This document shows, in pieces, positions 1-7,866 of a stretch of 31,330 bases of DNA. Every line of letters starts with the position of its first letter. The stretch's first letter is position 1. Position numbers and translations under genes: made by a program. Below the pieces are notes generated by a model that was not told the DNA's origin, did not search any database, and worked only from the letters and a program-made list of their open reading frames with translations. Source of the stretch: Minisyncoccus sp041663305 (lineage in GTDB: Bacteria > Patescibacteriota > Minisyncoccia > Minisyncoccales > Minisyncoccaceae); NCBI GenBank assembly GCA_041663305.1, contig JBAYMT010000011.1:1-31330 (forward strand), given 5' to 3'.

Positions 1-34
1 AATTTTGAATACTACTTAACATAGATAGAAATAA

Positions 35-111
35 GGAGTCGAAGACGAAAAGCTGACTGAGCTTTGAGACAGGCTTGAAGAAAGTTTAGTAAAACTTTCT
101 GAAAGGACTCC
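35..111. repeat. Palindromic element copy P0 (two mini-hairpins inside a short inverted repeat)
   Basis: GGAGTC at 35-40 pairs with GACTCC at 106-111. Between them lie two hairpins. AAGCT/AGCTT (50-54/60-64) closes a GACTG loop. AGAAAGTTT/AAACTTTCT (79-87/92-100) closes an AGTA loop. The same two loops, with different but complementary stems, occur in the elements near 1440, 16440 and 19800. The outer arms here are short, so this copy may be degenerate or cut by the window edge. Confidence 0.55.
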
Positions 112-203
112 CACCCCAGGCACCAATCATCAGAATGAATGGATTGTGTGAAATTAATATATTGTTGATAGTTTTTTGTAAATATGTTAGGTTCAATATT
201 GTT

Positions 204-280
204 GGATCCGTAGCGAAATTGGTTATCGCGCCTCCCTGTCACGGAGGAGATTGCCGGTTCGAGTCCGGTCGGGTCCGCCA
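204..280 (+). tRNA. tRNA-Asp (anticodon GTC)
   Basis: The acceptor stem GGATCCG pairs with CGGGTCC with one G-U pair. The anticodon stem CCTCC/GGAGG closes the loop CTGTCAC, giving anticodon GTC. The T arm carries GGTTCGAGTCC. The discriminator G277 is followed by an encoded CCA at 278-280. An intrinsic terminator follows within 5 nt, so this is a single-gene transcript. Confidence 0.96.
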
Positions 281-284
281 AAGG

Positions 285-311
285 AAAACCACCTTCTTAG
301 GTGGTTTTTGT
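285..311 (+). terminator. Intrinsic terminator of tRNA-Asp
   Basis: AACCACC (287-293) pairs with GGTGGTT (300-306), followed by a T run. Confidence 0.85.
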
Positions 312-334
312 TTGATTTCATTCCAGTTTTATTA

Positions 335-358
335 AATAAAAAACTGCCTTTTAGGCAG
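335..358 (-). terminator. Intrinsic terminator for the leftward orphan gene and Nudix pair
   Basis: On the minus strand CTGCC (358-354) pairs with GGCAG (348-344) and is followed by TTTTTTATTT. The stem overlaps the stop codon of the gene ending at 351. Confidence 0.75.
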
Positions 359-740
359 GGATAATGTACCTCAGAAGCGAGATCATATATTTACAGATGA
401 ATTTTTCTCCGCAAAAATCTTCAACCGAAGCAATATTAAACCTCCGATTGTACAGTATAATTACACAATTCTTTCCATATCTTATCTTCAAGATACTCCT
501 CTCAGAAACGCCAATATCACCATCAATAGTATAACAAACGACATTTCCAATCGTGCCATTAATTCTGTTAGTTTCTATGCTAGCGATGTATTTTTTAAGG
601 CTATCTAGCCACGAATAGGTTCTAAGCTTTTTATGCAAAGGAATCACATCTTTGCTTAAAAAATACTCACAAACATCCAAGGGATTCAAAGGACTAAGTA
701 GTAGTTCACTCATTTTATCACCAAGGAAAGGATACCACAC
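351..740 (-). CDS. Uncharacterised 129-aa protein
   Basis: I do not recognise a family. The protein is soluble-looking, with no signal peptide or obvious membrane span, and has a mixed alpha/beta pattern. Its middle, GDIGVSERSILKIRYGKNC, looks like beta strands, and the C-terminus is hydrophobic (YMISLLRYIIPA). It lies 14 nt downstream of the Nudix gene on the same strand and ends in an intrinsic terminator, so the two are probably cotranscribed. The first ATG (740) has no clear Shine-Dalgarno sequence. The ATG at 713 (MSELLLSP) is preceded by GGTGAT at about 4 nt and could be the real start, giving 120 residues. The ORF is open along its whole length and is not antisense to another gene. It could be a lineage-specific orphan. 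Confidence 0.6.
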   Translation of the reverse strand: MWYPFLGDKMSELLLSPLNPLDVCEYFLSKDVIPLHKKLRTYSWLDSLKKYIASIETNRINGTIGNVVCYTIDGDIGVSERSILKIRYGKNCVIILYNRRFNIASVEDFCGEKFICKYMISLLRYIIPA

Positions 741-754
741 TTAGGCCTAAAATA

Positions 755-1180
755 TCAAACATCGTTATCTTCCAAAAACTTTATAGCCTCATCTACCATT
801 TTCTTATTGCTTTCAAAGGTTATTTTTTCAAGGACTTCGCTATAAGTAAACCATCCATATTCCGAAATCTCTTCTTCTTGCAATTTTACCGTATCTATAT
901 TTCTAACAATGCCTAAGAAAAAAACAACTTCCTTGAAGATCTTTCCTTCTTTTCTGTAAAAATAATAACTTTGCGTATGCTTGAATCCTTTTATTATCTC
1001 ACAATTTTCTATACCCACTTCTTCGGTAAACTCTCTCAAGGCAGTTTGCTCTTCAGTTTCACCTTTCTCCATATGACCCTTTGGAAACCCCCAATGGCCT
1101 ATTAAATGCTTTATTAGCAAAAAATACACCTCTCCACTCTTTCTGTGAATAGGTATTATTCCACAAGACTTTTCTTTCAT
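755..1180 (-). CDS. Nudix hydrolase, probably an Ap4A (bis(5'-nucleosyl)-tetraphosphate) hydrolase type
   Basis: The 141 residues hold a complete Nudix box: G35, E41, R49-E50, E53-E54 and G56 fit GX5EX7REUXEEXGU. This box binds Mg2+ and positions the diphosphate for hydrolysis. The sequence before the box (GHWGFPKGHMEKGET) resembles the asymmetric diadenosine tetraphosphatases of the NUDT2 group, which clear stress-generated Ap4A in the cytoplasm. MutT- or RppH-like substrates cannot be excluded from sequence alone. GAGG lies about 10 nt before the ATG, one of the clearer Shine-Dalgarno sites in the window, and a TATAAT -10 lies upstream at 1209-1214. It is first in a probable two-gene leftward operon with the orphan gene. 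Confidence 0.9.
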   Translation of the reverse strand: MKEKSCGIIPIHRKSGEVYFLLIKHLIGHWGFPKGHMEKGETEEQTALREFTEEVGIENCEIIKGFKHTQSYYFYRKEGKIFKEVVFFLGIVRNIDTVKLQEEEISEYGWFTYSEVLEKITFESNKKMVDEAIKFLEDNDV

Positions 1181-1208
1181 ATTTAAAACCTCAATTATAA
1201 TTAACTAC

Positions 1209-1214
1209 ATTATA
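1209..1214 (-). promoter_or_regulatory. -10 box for the Nudix operon
   Basis: TATAAT reads on the minus strand about 30 nt before the Nudix ATG. No convincing -35 is visible. Confidence 0.5.
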
Positions 1215-1244
1215 ACCTAAAACAATCCTTAAAACTAGACCAAA

Positions 1245-1345
1245 ATGCCTTATCTTGCACCGCAAGTACAATATTTTCGCATCAGTCGAAAATCAACAAA
1301 TAAAAGCTTGCAAGTAAGCTGCCATATTCCACTCCTCTCCCGCTT
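1245..1345. repeat. AT-rich hairpin cluster, also present near 16205-16305
   Basis: Short hairpins follow each other: CTTGC/GCAAG, ATTTTCG/CGAAAAT and AGCTT/AAGCT. The order TATTTTCGC, CGAAAA, AAAGCTTG, then GAACCCGTTAAAATT is repeated at 16205-16305 and partly near 19590. There is no coding potential. With the neighbouring palindrome it fills the 400-nt gap between the divergent Nudix and pheS genes. Confidence 0.5.
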
Positions 1346-1527
1346 GGTTCGTTAAAATTCACCTCATTTAAGATATTGACTATTCTGCTTTTCCACCTTT
1401 TTACCCGCCTCAGGAGGGTTGCTTCAACTGAGAGCAAACAGTCAAATTCTTAGCAAAGAATTTGTGTTGGAAAAGCGGATATACGTCAATATCCTAAAAC
1501 CCCACCAGAATTTTACACGAACTGTTT
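1346..1527. repeat. Long imperfect palindromic element P1
   Basis: The left arm (1346-1402) matches the reverse complement of the right arm (about 1465-1527). Shared blocks are GGTTCGTTAAAATTC, GATATTGAC and GCTTTTCCA. The centre holds TTGCT/AGCAA around an ACTG-containing loop and CAAATTCTT/AAGAATTTG (1443-1451/1456-1464) around AGCA. It ends 11 nt before the pheS -35 box. Copies of the right arm alone recur at 26824-26903 and 29688-29760. Confidence 0.7.
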
Positions 1528-1538
1528 CTTTAAATCCA

Positions 1539-1567
1539 TTGATTTTTAGCCCGTTTTAAGCTATAAT
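1539..1567 (+). promoter_or_regulatory. pheST promoter
   Basis: TTGATT (1539-1544), a 17-nt spacer, then TATAAT (1562-1567). The predicted start is near 1574, leaving a leader of under 10 nt. Confidence 0.75.
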
Positions 1568-1581
1568 AAACAAAGAAAAAT

Positions 1582-2604
1582 ATGGAATTCAAAGAACTCA
1601 AATCAAGAATAACAGAGGAACTGAAAGATATTTCTAGTTTACAGCAGCTGAAAGATTTTTCCTCAAAATACCTCGGTAAAAAAGGTGAAATAAGGATGCT
1701 TTTTTCAAAACTGAAGGATTTGTCTATTGAAGAGAAAAAAGTCTTAGGGCAAGAAATAAACGATTTCTCAAGCCAAATAGAACAAACTGTTTCAGAAATG
1801 GAACACAATTTTAGGTTTGCCGAACGTTCTAAAAAAAGAGAAAACAGTCCTATAAATATGGAACTTCCGGGTCTTTCGCCCGAAGTCGGCCATATCCATC
1901 CTCTTACAACCGTCAAAAAAGAAATGGAAACTATTTTTGAGCTAATGGGTTTTTCAGTCGTTGAAGGTCTGGAAGTGGAAGACGAATGGCACAATTTTGA
2001 TTCGCTAAACATTCCGGAAGGACATCCTGCAAGAGATGCGCTGTCTCTAGGAAAAACATTTTACCTTAAGAATGGCGGCGTTATGCGCAGCCAGACTTCA
2101 GCCGCTCAAACCAGACACATGAAAAAGATCAAGCCTCCGATAAAAATTATCATACCGGGGCGAGTCTATAGGTACGAAAAAACAGACGCATCTCACGAAG
2201 TTAATTTTTACCAATTAGAAGGCATGTATATAGACGAAAATGTATCCGTCGCTAATCTAAAGGCAATATTAGAAAAATTTCTGGAAGAATTTTTTAAAAG
2301 AAAGGTTGAAATCCGCCTAAGGCCCAGTTATTTTCCATTTACCGAACCTAGCTTTGAAGTAGATATGCTCTGTACCGTCTGCAATGGAAAAGGATGCTCC
2401 ACTTGCAAAAAAACCGGTTGGGTAGAATTGCTTGGTTGCGGAATAATCCACCCAAATGTTATAAAAAACGGAGGATTGGATCCAGAACAATGGAAAGGTT
2501 TTGCCTTTGGACTTTCAATCGATCGTCCTGCAATGATGAAATACAAGATAAATGACATCCGTTTTTTCCACAGCGGAAACCTTAAATTCTTAAAACAATT
2601 TTAA
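1582..2604 (+). CDS. pheS: Phenylalanyl-tRNA synthetase alpha subunit
   Basis: This subunit carries the class II catalytic core that charges tRNA-Phe within the alpha2beta2 enzyme. The N-terminal roughly 85 residues form the coiled-coil tRNA-contacting arm. Motif 2 is visible as GRVYRYEKTDASHEVNFYQ, the phenylalanine-pocket region as SYFPFTEPSFEVD, and motif 3 as FGLSIDRPAMMKY. CTVCNGKGCSTCKKTGW adds two CXXC pairs, a cysteine knuckle known from many bacterial PheS. The length of 340 aa is normal. The start is fixed by the promoter at 1539-1567 and the near-leaderless transcript; no Shine-Dalgarno is present. pheT begins one base after the stop, so translation is probably coupled. Confidence 0.97.
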   Translation: MEFKELKSRITEELKDISSLQQLKDFSSKYLGKKGEIRMLFSKLKDLSIEEKKVLGQEINDFSSQIEQTVSEMEHNFRFAERSKKRENSPINMELPGLSPEVGHIHPLTTVKKEMETIFELMGFSVVEGLEVEDEWHNFDSLNIPEGHPARDALSLGKTFYLKNGGVMRSQTSAAQTRHMKKIKPPIKIIIPGRVYRYEKTDASHEVNFYQLEGMYIDENVSVANLKAILEKFLEEFFKRKVEIRLRPSYFPFTEPSFEVDMLCTVCNGKGCSTCKKTGWVELLGCGIIHPNVIKNGGLDPEQWKGFAFGLSIDRPAMMKYKINDIRFFHSGNLKFLKQF

Positions 2605-2605
2605 A

Positions 2606-4633
2606 ATGCTAGTTTCATATTCATGGTTGAATTCATTTTTTAAGAAACCTCTTCCCAGGCCAGAAAAATTGGCCGAGCTTTTAACGTTGCATTCATTCGA
2701 AAACGAAAGTATAAATGTATTGAAAAACGACTGGACGCTCAGTTTAGACGTTTTACCGGACCGAGCTGGTGATTGTCTGTCACACTTAGGCATTGCCAGA
2801 GAAATTTCAGCTATAACAAGGCAGTCCCTAATCAAGCCAATAGTAAAATTCAAAGAAAATCCAAAGGTCAAAGTAAAAGATCTTATTGAAATCGAAATCA
2901 AGGATAACGATTGCCGAAGATATATAAGCAGAGTCATCAACAATGTCAAAATTGGTCCGTCTCCAAAATGGTTGCAGGAAAAATTGTTATCCTGCGGGAT
3001 AAACTGCATAAACAATGTTGTCGATGCAACAAATTATATAATGCTAGAAACAGGACAGCCCCTTCACGTTTTTGATTACGGCAAAATAAAGGATAAAAAA
3101 ATTATTATCAAAAAAGCAAAAGCAGCAGAAAAGATCAAACTGCTTGGAGGAACCGAAGTTGTTTTAGATAAGACAATGCTTACGATTTCAGACACTGAAG
3201 GAGTTTTGGCGATTGCAGGAATAAAGGGCGGAACAAAAGCGGAAATCGATGGAAAAACAAAAAATATAGTATTAGAAGCAGCAAGCTTTACCCCAAAATT
3301 AATAAGCCAAACCGCTCGGAAGCTAAACATACGAACAGATGCTTCAATGCGTTTTGAACATCACCTAGACCCAAATCTGGCAGAATTTGCAATGGATAGA
3401 TTATGCACAATAATCAGTCAGATTGCCGAAGGTGAAATCGCTTCAGGCAAAATAGATATCTACAGCGAAAAAGTAAAACCTATAAAAATCAAGCTCGAAA
3501 TAGAATTGCTCGAAAAAATACTAGGAATATCAATTCCTCAAAAAGAAATCGTAACCATTCTCAATTCTCTCGGCTTTACATCAGTTCAAGTGAACAAAAA
3601 ATTAATATCAGCCGAAGCTCCCACTTGGAGACAAGACATAATATTAAAAGAAAACTTGATCGAAGAAATAGGCAGGATTTATGGCTACGGAAAGATTAAC
3701 CTTGAAATGCCCTGTGTGCCCATAGCGCCGGCCAAAAGAAACGAAGATTTATTCTGGCAAGGGAAAGCCAAAGACATTTTGAAAGATATCGGCTGGACAG
3801 AAATATACAACTATTCTTTTATCGGTGACGACGAAATCGGCTTCTTTGGATTAAATGCCGAAGAAATAAAAAATCCTGTAAATGTTTTTCAAAAATATCT
3901 AAGACCGACAATAATGCCTCAGATATTTAAGAACGCAAAAGAAAATCTTAAATCCTTTAAATCAATCAAATTTTATGAACTGGGGATAGTATTTATCAAG
4001 AAAGAAAAGAAAATAATCGAGAAAAAAAATCTATCAGGGATAATTTTTGATCCAAGTATTGAAAGGGAACAACAGTTCCTAAGATTGAAAGGAGAAATTG
4101 AGTATCTGCTTACTCAGCTTGGCATCAAAAAAGCTGAATACATACGACTGGGGGGCGATACTATCTGGAACGATAAGAATTCCCTAGAAATATTTTGCAA
4201 CAAAACAAAGGTTGGAATTTTCGGACAAATATCGGAAGATGCTGCCGAAATAATGCAAATACCGGAAGACTCGATGATTTTTGATTTTGATTTCGACGAA
4301 ATCCAAAAAGAATGTTCCGAAGAAAAAGAATATAAAAAAGTGTCATTCCACCCAGCCGCCTACCGAGATATTTCAGGAATTATAAACGACAGCATTGATA
4401 ATCAAAAGCTTATTGAAGAAATCGAAAATATCGAAAAACAGGAAGAAATAAGCGTTTCAGTAGCTATTCTAGACATATACAAAAACAACTTGCCGAACAA
4501 CAAAAAAAGTATTACCCTTAAAGTAACGCTTGAACATTCCGAAAAAACACTAAACACAGAAGAAATTGAAGAAATTATCAAAAAAATAATCAGCTGCCTT
4601 TCCGATAAATTCGGCTGGGAAGAAAGAAAATAA
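2606..4633 (+). CDS. pheT: Phenylalanyl-tRNA synthetase beta subunit lacking the EMAP/OB domain
   Basis: The beta subunit supplies tRNA binding and B3/B4 editing. The N-terminal helical piece (1-40) runs straight into DVLPDRAGDCLSHLGIARE. In E. coli PheT about 110 residues of tRNA-binding OB fold lie between these parts, and here they are absent. That explains 675 aa against a usual length near 800. The B3/B4 region, B5 region and catalytic-like core follow. The C-terminus (about 575-675, starting at KKVSFHPAAYRDIS) is the FDX-ACB anticodon-binding domain, so both ends are present and this is not a frameshift. It is translated directly after pheS, and gyrB follows 12 nt after the stop. Confidence 0.96.
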   Translation: MLVSYSWLNSFFKKPLPRPEKLAELLTLHSFENESINVLKNDWTLSLDVLPDRAGDCLSHLGIAREISAITRQSLIKPIVKFKENPKVKVKDLIEIEIKDNDCRRYISRVINNVKIGPSPKWLQEKLLSCGINCINNVVDATNYIMLETGQPLHVFDYGKIKDKKIIIKKAKAAEKIKLLGGTEVVLDKTMLTISDTEGVLAIAGIKGGTKAEIDGKTKNIVLEAASFTPKLISQTARKLNIRTDASMRFEHHLDPNLAEFAMDRLCTIISQIAEGEIASGKIDIYSEKVKPIKIKLEIELLEKILGISIPQKEIVTILNSLGFTSVQVNKKLISAEAPTWRQDIILKENLIEEIGRIYGYGKINLEMPCVPIAPAKRNEDLFWQGKAKDILKDIGWTEIYNYSFIGDDEIGFFGLNAEEIKNPVNVFQKYLRPTIMPQIFKNAKENLKSFKSIKFYELGIVFIKKEKKIIEKKNLSGIIFDPSIEREQQFLRLKGEIEYLLTQLGIKKAEYIRLGGDTIWNDKNSLEIFCNKTKVGIFGQISEDAAEIMQIPEDSMIFDFDFDEIQKECSEEKEYKKVSFHPAAYRDISGIINDSIDNQKLIEEIENIEKQEEISVSVAILDIYKNNLPNNKKSITLKVTLEHSEKTLNTEEIEEIIKKIISCLSDKFGWEERK

Positions 4634-4645
4634 CACAAAGCAAGT

Positions 4646-6571
4646 ATGGCAAAAGAAAAACAATCATCTTATAGCGCAAAGGATATTTACGTCTTGGAAG
4701 GCCTAGATCCAGTTAGGAAAAGACCAGGTATGTACATAGGATCCACTGGGACGCAGGGCTTGCATCACCTAGTTTACGAAGTTGTAGACAATTCACTGGA
4801 CGAAGCATTGGGAGGGTACTGCGACAACATAAAAATATATCTTCTTCCAGGCGAAAAAGTAAAAGTAATAGATAATGGACGAGGTATTCCGGTAGACACT
4901 CACGAAAAAACCAAAAAATCTGCCTTAGAAACTATTATGACAACCCTGCACGCCGGAGGTAAATTTGGCAGTGGAGCATACAAGATTTCGGGAGGCCTTC
5001 ACGGAGTCGGTGTTTCCGTAGTATGTGCGCTGTCGTCCAATATGACAGCTGAGGTTTGTCGAGATGGTGCAAAATATATGCAAGAGTATAAGCAAGGAAA
5101 ACCTCAGGCGCAAGTTAAAAAAGTAGGGGAATGCAAGCAAGGTGGAACAACTATTACTTTTGAACCGGACACCGCCATTTTTAGTGAAACAGTCTTTGAC
5201 AGAAAAAAAATTCTCAGCCATTTGCGTCAGCAGGCATACCTTACAAAAGGAGTAAAAATAGATTTTTTTGATGAAAGAAAACCGGAAGATGTTTTTGAAT
5301 ATCATTTTTATTTTGAAGGAGGCGTTAATTCCTACCTAAGATATATGGCAAGACACTCCGAAAAAGTCCATGCCAACCCTTTTTATTGCTCAGCAGAAAA
5401 AGACGACATGGTTGTTGAAGCGGCTTTCTTGTATACCGACGACTACGAAGTAATGGAAGAAAGTTTTACCAACAATATCTACACCAGTGAAGGTGGGACC
5501 CATCTAACAGGTTTCAGATCAGCCCTAACGCGCTTGATAAATGATTACGCCAGAAAAGGGGGGTTTCTTAAGGATTCCGAGCCAAATCTCAGTGGAGACG
5601 ATATTAGAGAAGGTTTAACAGCAATAGTATCAGTCAAAGTGGTTGAGCCGCAATTTGAAGGACAAACCAAAACAAAATTAGGAAATCCAGAAGCACGTCC
5701 TATTACCGAAGCTGTTGTCTCAGAAGCATTAAATACATATCTTGAAAAGTTCCCTCAAGACACAAAAGCCATTATTGAAAAAGCAGTTCTCTCATACAAA
5801 GCCAGAAAGGCTGCCAAAGCTGCAAAAGAAACTATTTTAAGAAAGGGTATTTTAGAAGGACTCTCTCTTCCCGGAAAATTATCAGATTGTTCTAGTAAAA
5901 AACCTGAAGAATCCGAAATATATATCGTTGAGGGAGAATCTGCAGGAGGTTCAAGCAGGCAGGCCAGAAACAGAAGATTTCAAGCAATCCTTCCGATAAA
6001 AGGTAAGATTTTAAATGTTGAAAAAGTTCGTTTAGACAGGATGTTGGCTTCCGAAGAAGTAAAAGCGCTGGTTATCGCTCTTGGAACAGCCATCTCCGAC
6101 GATTTCAATATTGAAAAGCTAAGATATCATAGGATAATCATTATGTGTGATGCCGATAGTGATGGAAATCACATCAGGACTCTGCTTTTAACTCTGTTTT
6201 TCCGATACTTCAAACCTCTCATTGATAAAGGGTTTATTTATATTGCCCAGCCGCCACTATACAGGATTCAAAAAGGGAAAGATCTCAAATACGCCTATTC
6301 CGACGACGATAAAGAAAAAATACTCTCGTCTGCAGATTATAAAGACAAACCAGGAATAAATATTTCCAGGTATAAAGGTTTGGGAGAAATGAATCCCGAA
6401 CAGTTATGGGAAACCACTATGGATCCTCAAAACAGGGTACTGCTCCGTGTAACCATAGAGGACGCAGTTGAAGCCGACAATGTTTTTGATATGCTTATGG
6501 GAAAAGAGGTTGTTCCCAGAAAAAAATTCATCCAAGCCTCGGCTAAAAACGTTAAAAATCTTGACATTTAA
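4646..6571 (+). CDS. gyrB: DNA gyrase subunit B
   Basis: This is the ATPase subunit of the enzyme that introduces negative supercoils, acting with GyrA (not in the window). The GHKL ATP-binding motifs are intact: EVVDNSLDEA, VIDNGRGIPVD and GGLHGVGVSVV. The transducer domain is followed by the TOPRIM domain with EGESAGG, PIKGKILNVEK and the metal-binding DADSDGNHI. The C-terminus ends with the usual KFIQASAKNVKNLDI. The length of 641 aa is normal for a GyrB without a TOPRIM insertion. ParE is the alternative, but the end and the TOPRIM motifs favour GyrB. It lies 12 nt after pheT, so it is probably read from the pheS promoter. Confidence 0.95.
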   Translation: MAKEKQSSYSAKDIYVLEGLDPVRKRPGMYIGSTGTQGLHHLVYEVVDNSLDEALGGYCDNIKIYLLPGEKVKVIDNGRGIPVDTHEKTKKSALETIMTTLHAGGKFGSGAYKISGGLHGVGVSVVCALSSNMTAEVCRDGAKYMQEYKQGKPQAQVKKVGECKQGGTTITFEPDTAIFSETVFDRKKILSHLRQQAYLTKGVKIDFFDERKPEDVFEYHFYFEGGVNSYLRYMARHSEKVHANPFYCSAEKDDMVVEAAFLYTDDYEVMEESFTNNIYTSEGGTHLTGFRSALTRLINDYARKGGFLKDSEPNLSGDDIREGLTAIVSVKVVEPQFEGQTKTKLGNPEARPITEAVVSEALNTYLEKFPQDTKAIIEKAVLSYKARKAAKAAKETILRKGILEGLSLPGKLSDCSSKKPEESEIYIVEGESAGGSSRQARNRRFQAILPIKGKILNVEKVRLDRMLASEEVKALVIALGTAISDDFNIEKLRYHRIIIMCDADSDGNHIRTLLLTLFFRYFKPLIDKGFIYIAQPPLYRIQKGKDLKYAYSDDDKEKILSSADYKDKPGINISRYKGLGEMNPEQLWETTMDPQNRVLLRVTIEDAVEADNVFDMLMGKEVVPRKKFIQASAKNVKNLDI

Positions 6572-6627
6572 TCAATTTTCTTGTCTTTTCAATACTTATG
6601 ATTTATTGACATAAATCAAGGTTTTTG

Positions 6628-6656
6628 TTGACAATTAAGGCTTATTTTGGTAATCT
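6628..6656 (+). promoter_or_regulatory. secE-nusG-rplK-dcd promoter
   Basis: TTGACA (6628-6633), an exact 17-nt spacer, then TAATCT (6651-6656). Transcription should begin near 6663, two bases before the ATG at 6665. Confidence 0.75.
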
Positions 6657-6664
6657 ACTTGTAT

Positions 6665-6853
6665 ATGAATATGCAAAATAAAATCAAAGAATTTTTTGGA
6701 GATGTTTTTGCTGAAATGAAAAGAATAACCTGGCCCAGCAAGAAAGACAACATAAACTACACGTTTACAGTTATTGCCTTTGTTGTGATTTCGGCAATTT
6801 TCCTCGGCTTAACAGACAAATTGATTCAAGAAATATTAAAATTTGTTAAATAA
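6665..6853 (+). CDS. secE: Preprotein translocase subunit SecE
   Basis: This small subunit clamps SecY in the inner-membrane translocon. It shows the amphipathic FAEMKRITWPSK segment typical of SecE and one membrane span (about residues 34-52). The reading frame is open back to TTG 6647, but that codon precedes the -10 box, so it cannot be on the transcript. The start is therefore ATG 6665 (62 aa) or ATG 6671, and the message is probably leaderless. The order secE-nusG-rplK is the classical bacterial arrangement. Confidence 0.93.
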   Translation: MNMQNKIKEFFGDVFAEMKRITWPSKKDNINYTFTVIAFVVISAIFLGLTDKLIQEILKFVK

Positions 6854-6855
6854 TC

Positions 6856-7401
6856 ATGTCAAAACAACAAACTTCAAACGAAAGAAGGTGGTATGTTCTT
6901 CACACCTACTCTGGATATGAAGATGCCGTAGCAAAAAATCTTACCCAAAGAGTTGAATCTTTGGGAATGGAAGACAAAATTTTTAATGTTGTTGTTCCAA
7001 AAGAAAAAAAGATAAAAATCAGAAACGGCAAAAAAAGAGTAATAGAAGAAAAAATATATCCGGGATATGTCCTCGTTGAGATGGTTGTCACCGACGACTC
7101 TTGGTATGTTGTAAGAAATACCCCAAATGTAACTGGTTTTGTTGGTTCAGGAACGATTCCGCTTCCCGTATCTCTCAAAGAAATGGATTCGCTGAAAAAA
7201 AGAATGGGAGAAGAAGAACCAAAATACAAAGTTGATTTTGATCTCGGAGAAACTATCAAGATAATCGATGGCCCATTCAAAGATTACGACGGCAAAGTAT
7301 CCGAAGTCGATAAAGAAAAAGGTAAGGTAAAAGTTATGATTAACATGTTCGGCAGAGACACTCCGCTAGAGCTAGATTCATTACAGATCAAGAAATTATA
7401 A
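6856..7401 (+). CDS. nusG: Transcription termination/antitermination factor NusG
   Basis: NusG binds the RNA polymerase clamp, suppresses backtracking and links polymerase to Rho or to ribosomal S10. The NGN domain starts at RRWYVLHTYSGYEDAVAKNL. The C-terminal KOW domain is visible as LGETIKIIDGPFKDYDGKVSEV (about residues 130-150). The length of 181 aa is typical. It begins 2 nt after the secE stop without a clear Shine-Dalgarno, so translational coupling is likely. Confidence 0.97.
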   Translation: MSKQQTSNERRWYVLHTYSGYEDAVAKNLTQRVESLGMEDKIFNVVVPKEKKIKIRNGKKRVIEEKIYPGYVLVEMVVTDDSWYVVRNTPNVTGFVGSGTIPLPVSLKEMDSLKKRMGEEEPKYKVDFDLGETIKIIDGPFKDYDGKVSEVDKEKGKVKVMINMFGRDTPLELDSLQIKKL

Positions 7402-7420
7402 AGAAAGATAATAGAAAATT

Positions 7421-7846
7421 ATGGCAAAAGAAATTAAAGCTATCATAAAACTGCACATTCAAGCAGGAAAAGCAAATCCAGCACCTCCAGTAGGTCCAGC
7501 GCTAGCATCGCATCAGGTAAACATTGCCGATTTTTGCGCAAAATTTAACGACGCCACTAGGGAATTAGGTGATTTCAAAATTCCTGTAGACATTACTGTA
7601 TACAAAGACAAGACTTATACTTTTATCTTAAAGCAACCACCTGCAGCCCAATTGATCAAGAAAGCAATTGATTTAAAAAGTGGCTCTCCAACTCCAAACA
7701 AGAAAAAGGTTGGAAAAATAACGAAAGCGCAATTAGAAGAAGTTGCAAAGAGAAAAATGCAGGATATGAATACAAAAGATATCAATCAGGCAATGAAAAT
7801 ACTAGAAGGCACTGCCAGATCTCTAGGAATAGAAGTAATTGAATAA
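7421..7846 (+). CDS. rplK: 50S ribosomal protein L11
   Basis: L11 forms the base of the GTPase-associated centre on 23S rRNA. The N-terminal domain carries AGKANPAPPVGPALASHQVN. The C-terminal rRNA-binding domain shows SGSPTPNKKKVGKI and ends QAMKILEGTARSLGIEV. The length of 141 aa is standard. The expected next gene rplA (L1) is missing and dcd follows after 20 nt. Loss of L1 has been reported for part of the Parcubacteria; whether rplA lies elsewhere cannot be seen here. Confidence 0.97.
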   Translation: MAKEIKAIIKLHIQAGKANPAPPVGPALASHQVNIADFCAKFNDATRELGDFKIPVDITVYKDKTYTFILKQPPAAQLIKKAIDLKSGSPTPNKKKVGKITKAQLEEVAKRKMQDMNTKDINQAMKILEGTARSLGIEVIE

Positions 7847-7866
7847 TAAACCTTAAGTCTAAAACC

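Noticed and set aside
12..281. Minus-strand ORF of 89 aa starting MADPTGLEPAI
   Set aside because: It is the antisense of tRNA-Asp; this peptide start is a well-known artefact of tRNA complements.
1453..1527. T-box or other riboswitch upstream of pheS
   Set aside because: The predicted transcript starts at about 1574, after this sequence, so it would not be in the RNA. It lacks T-box motifs and matches a repeat family instead.
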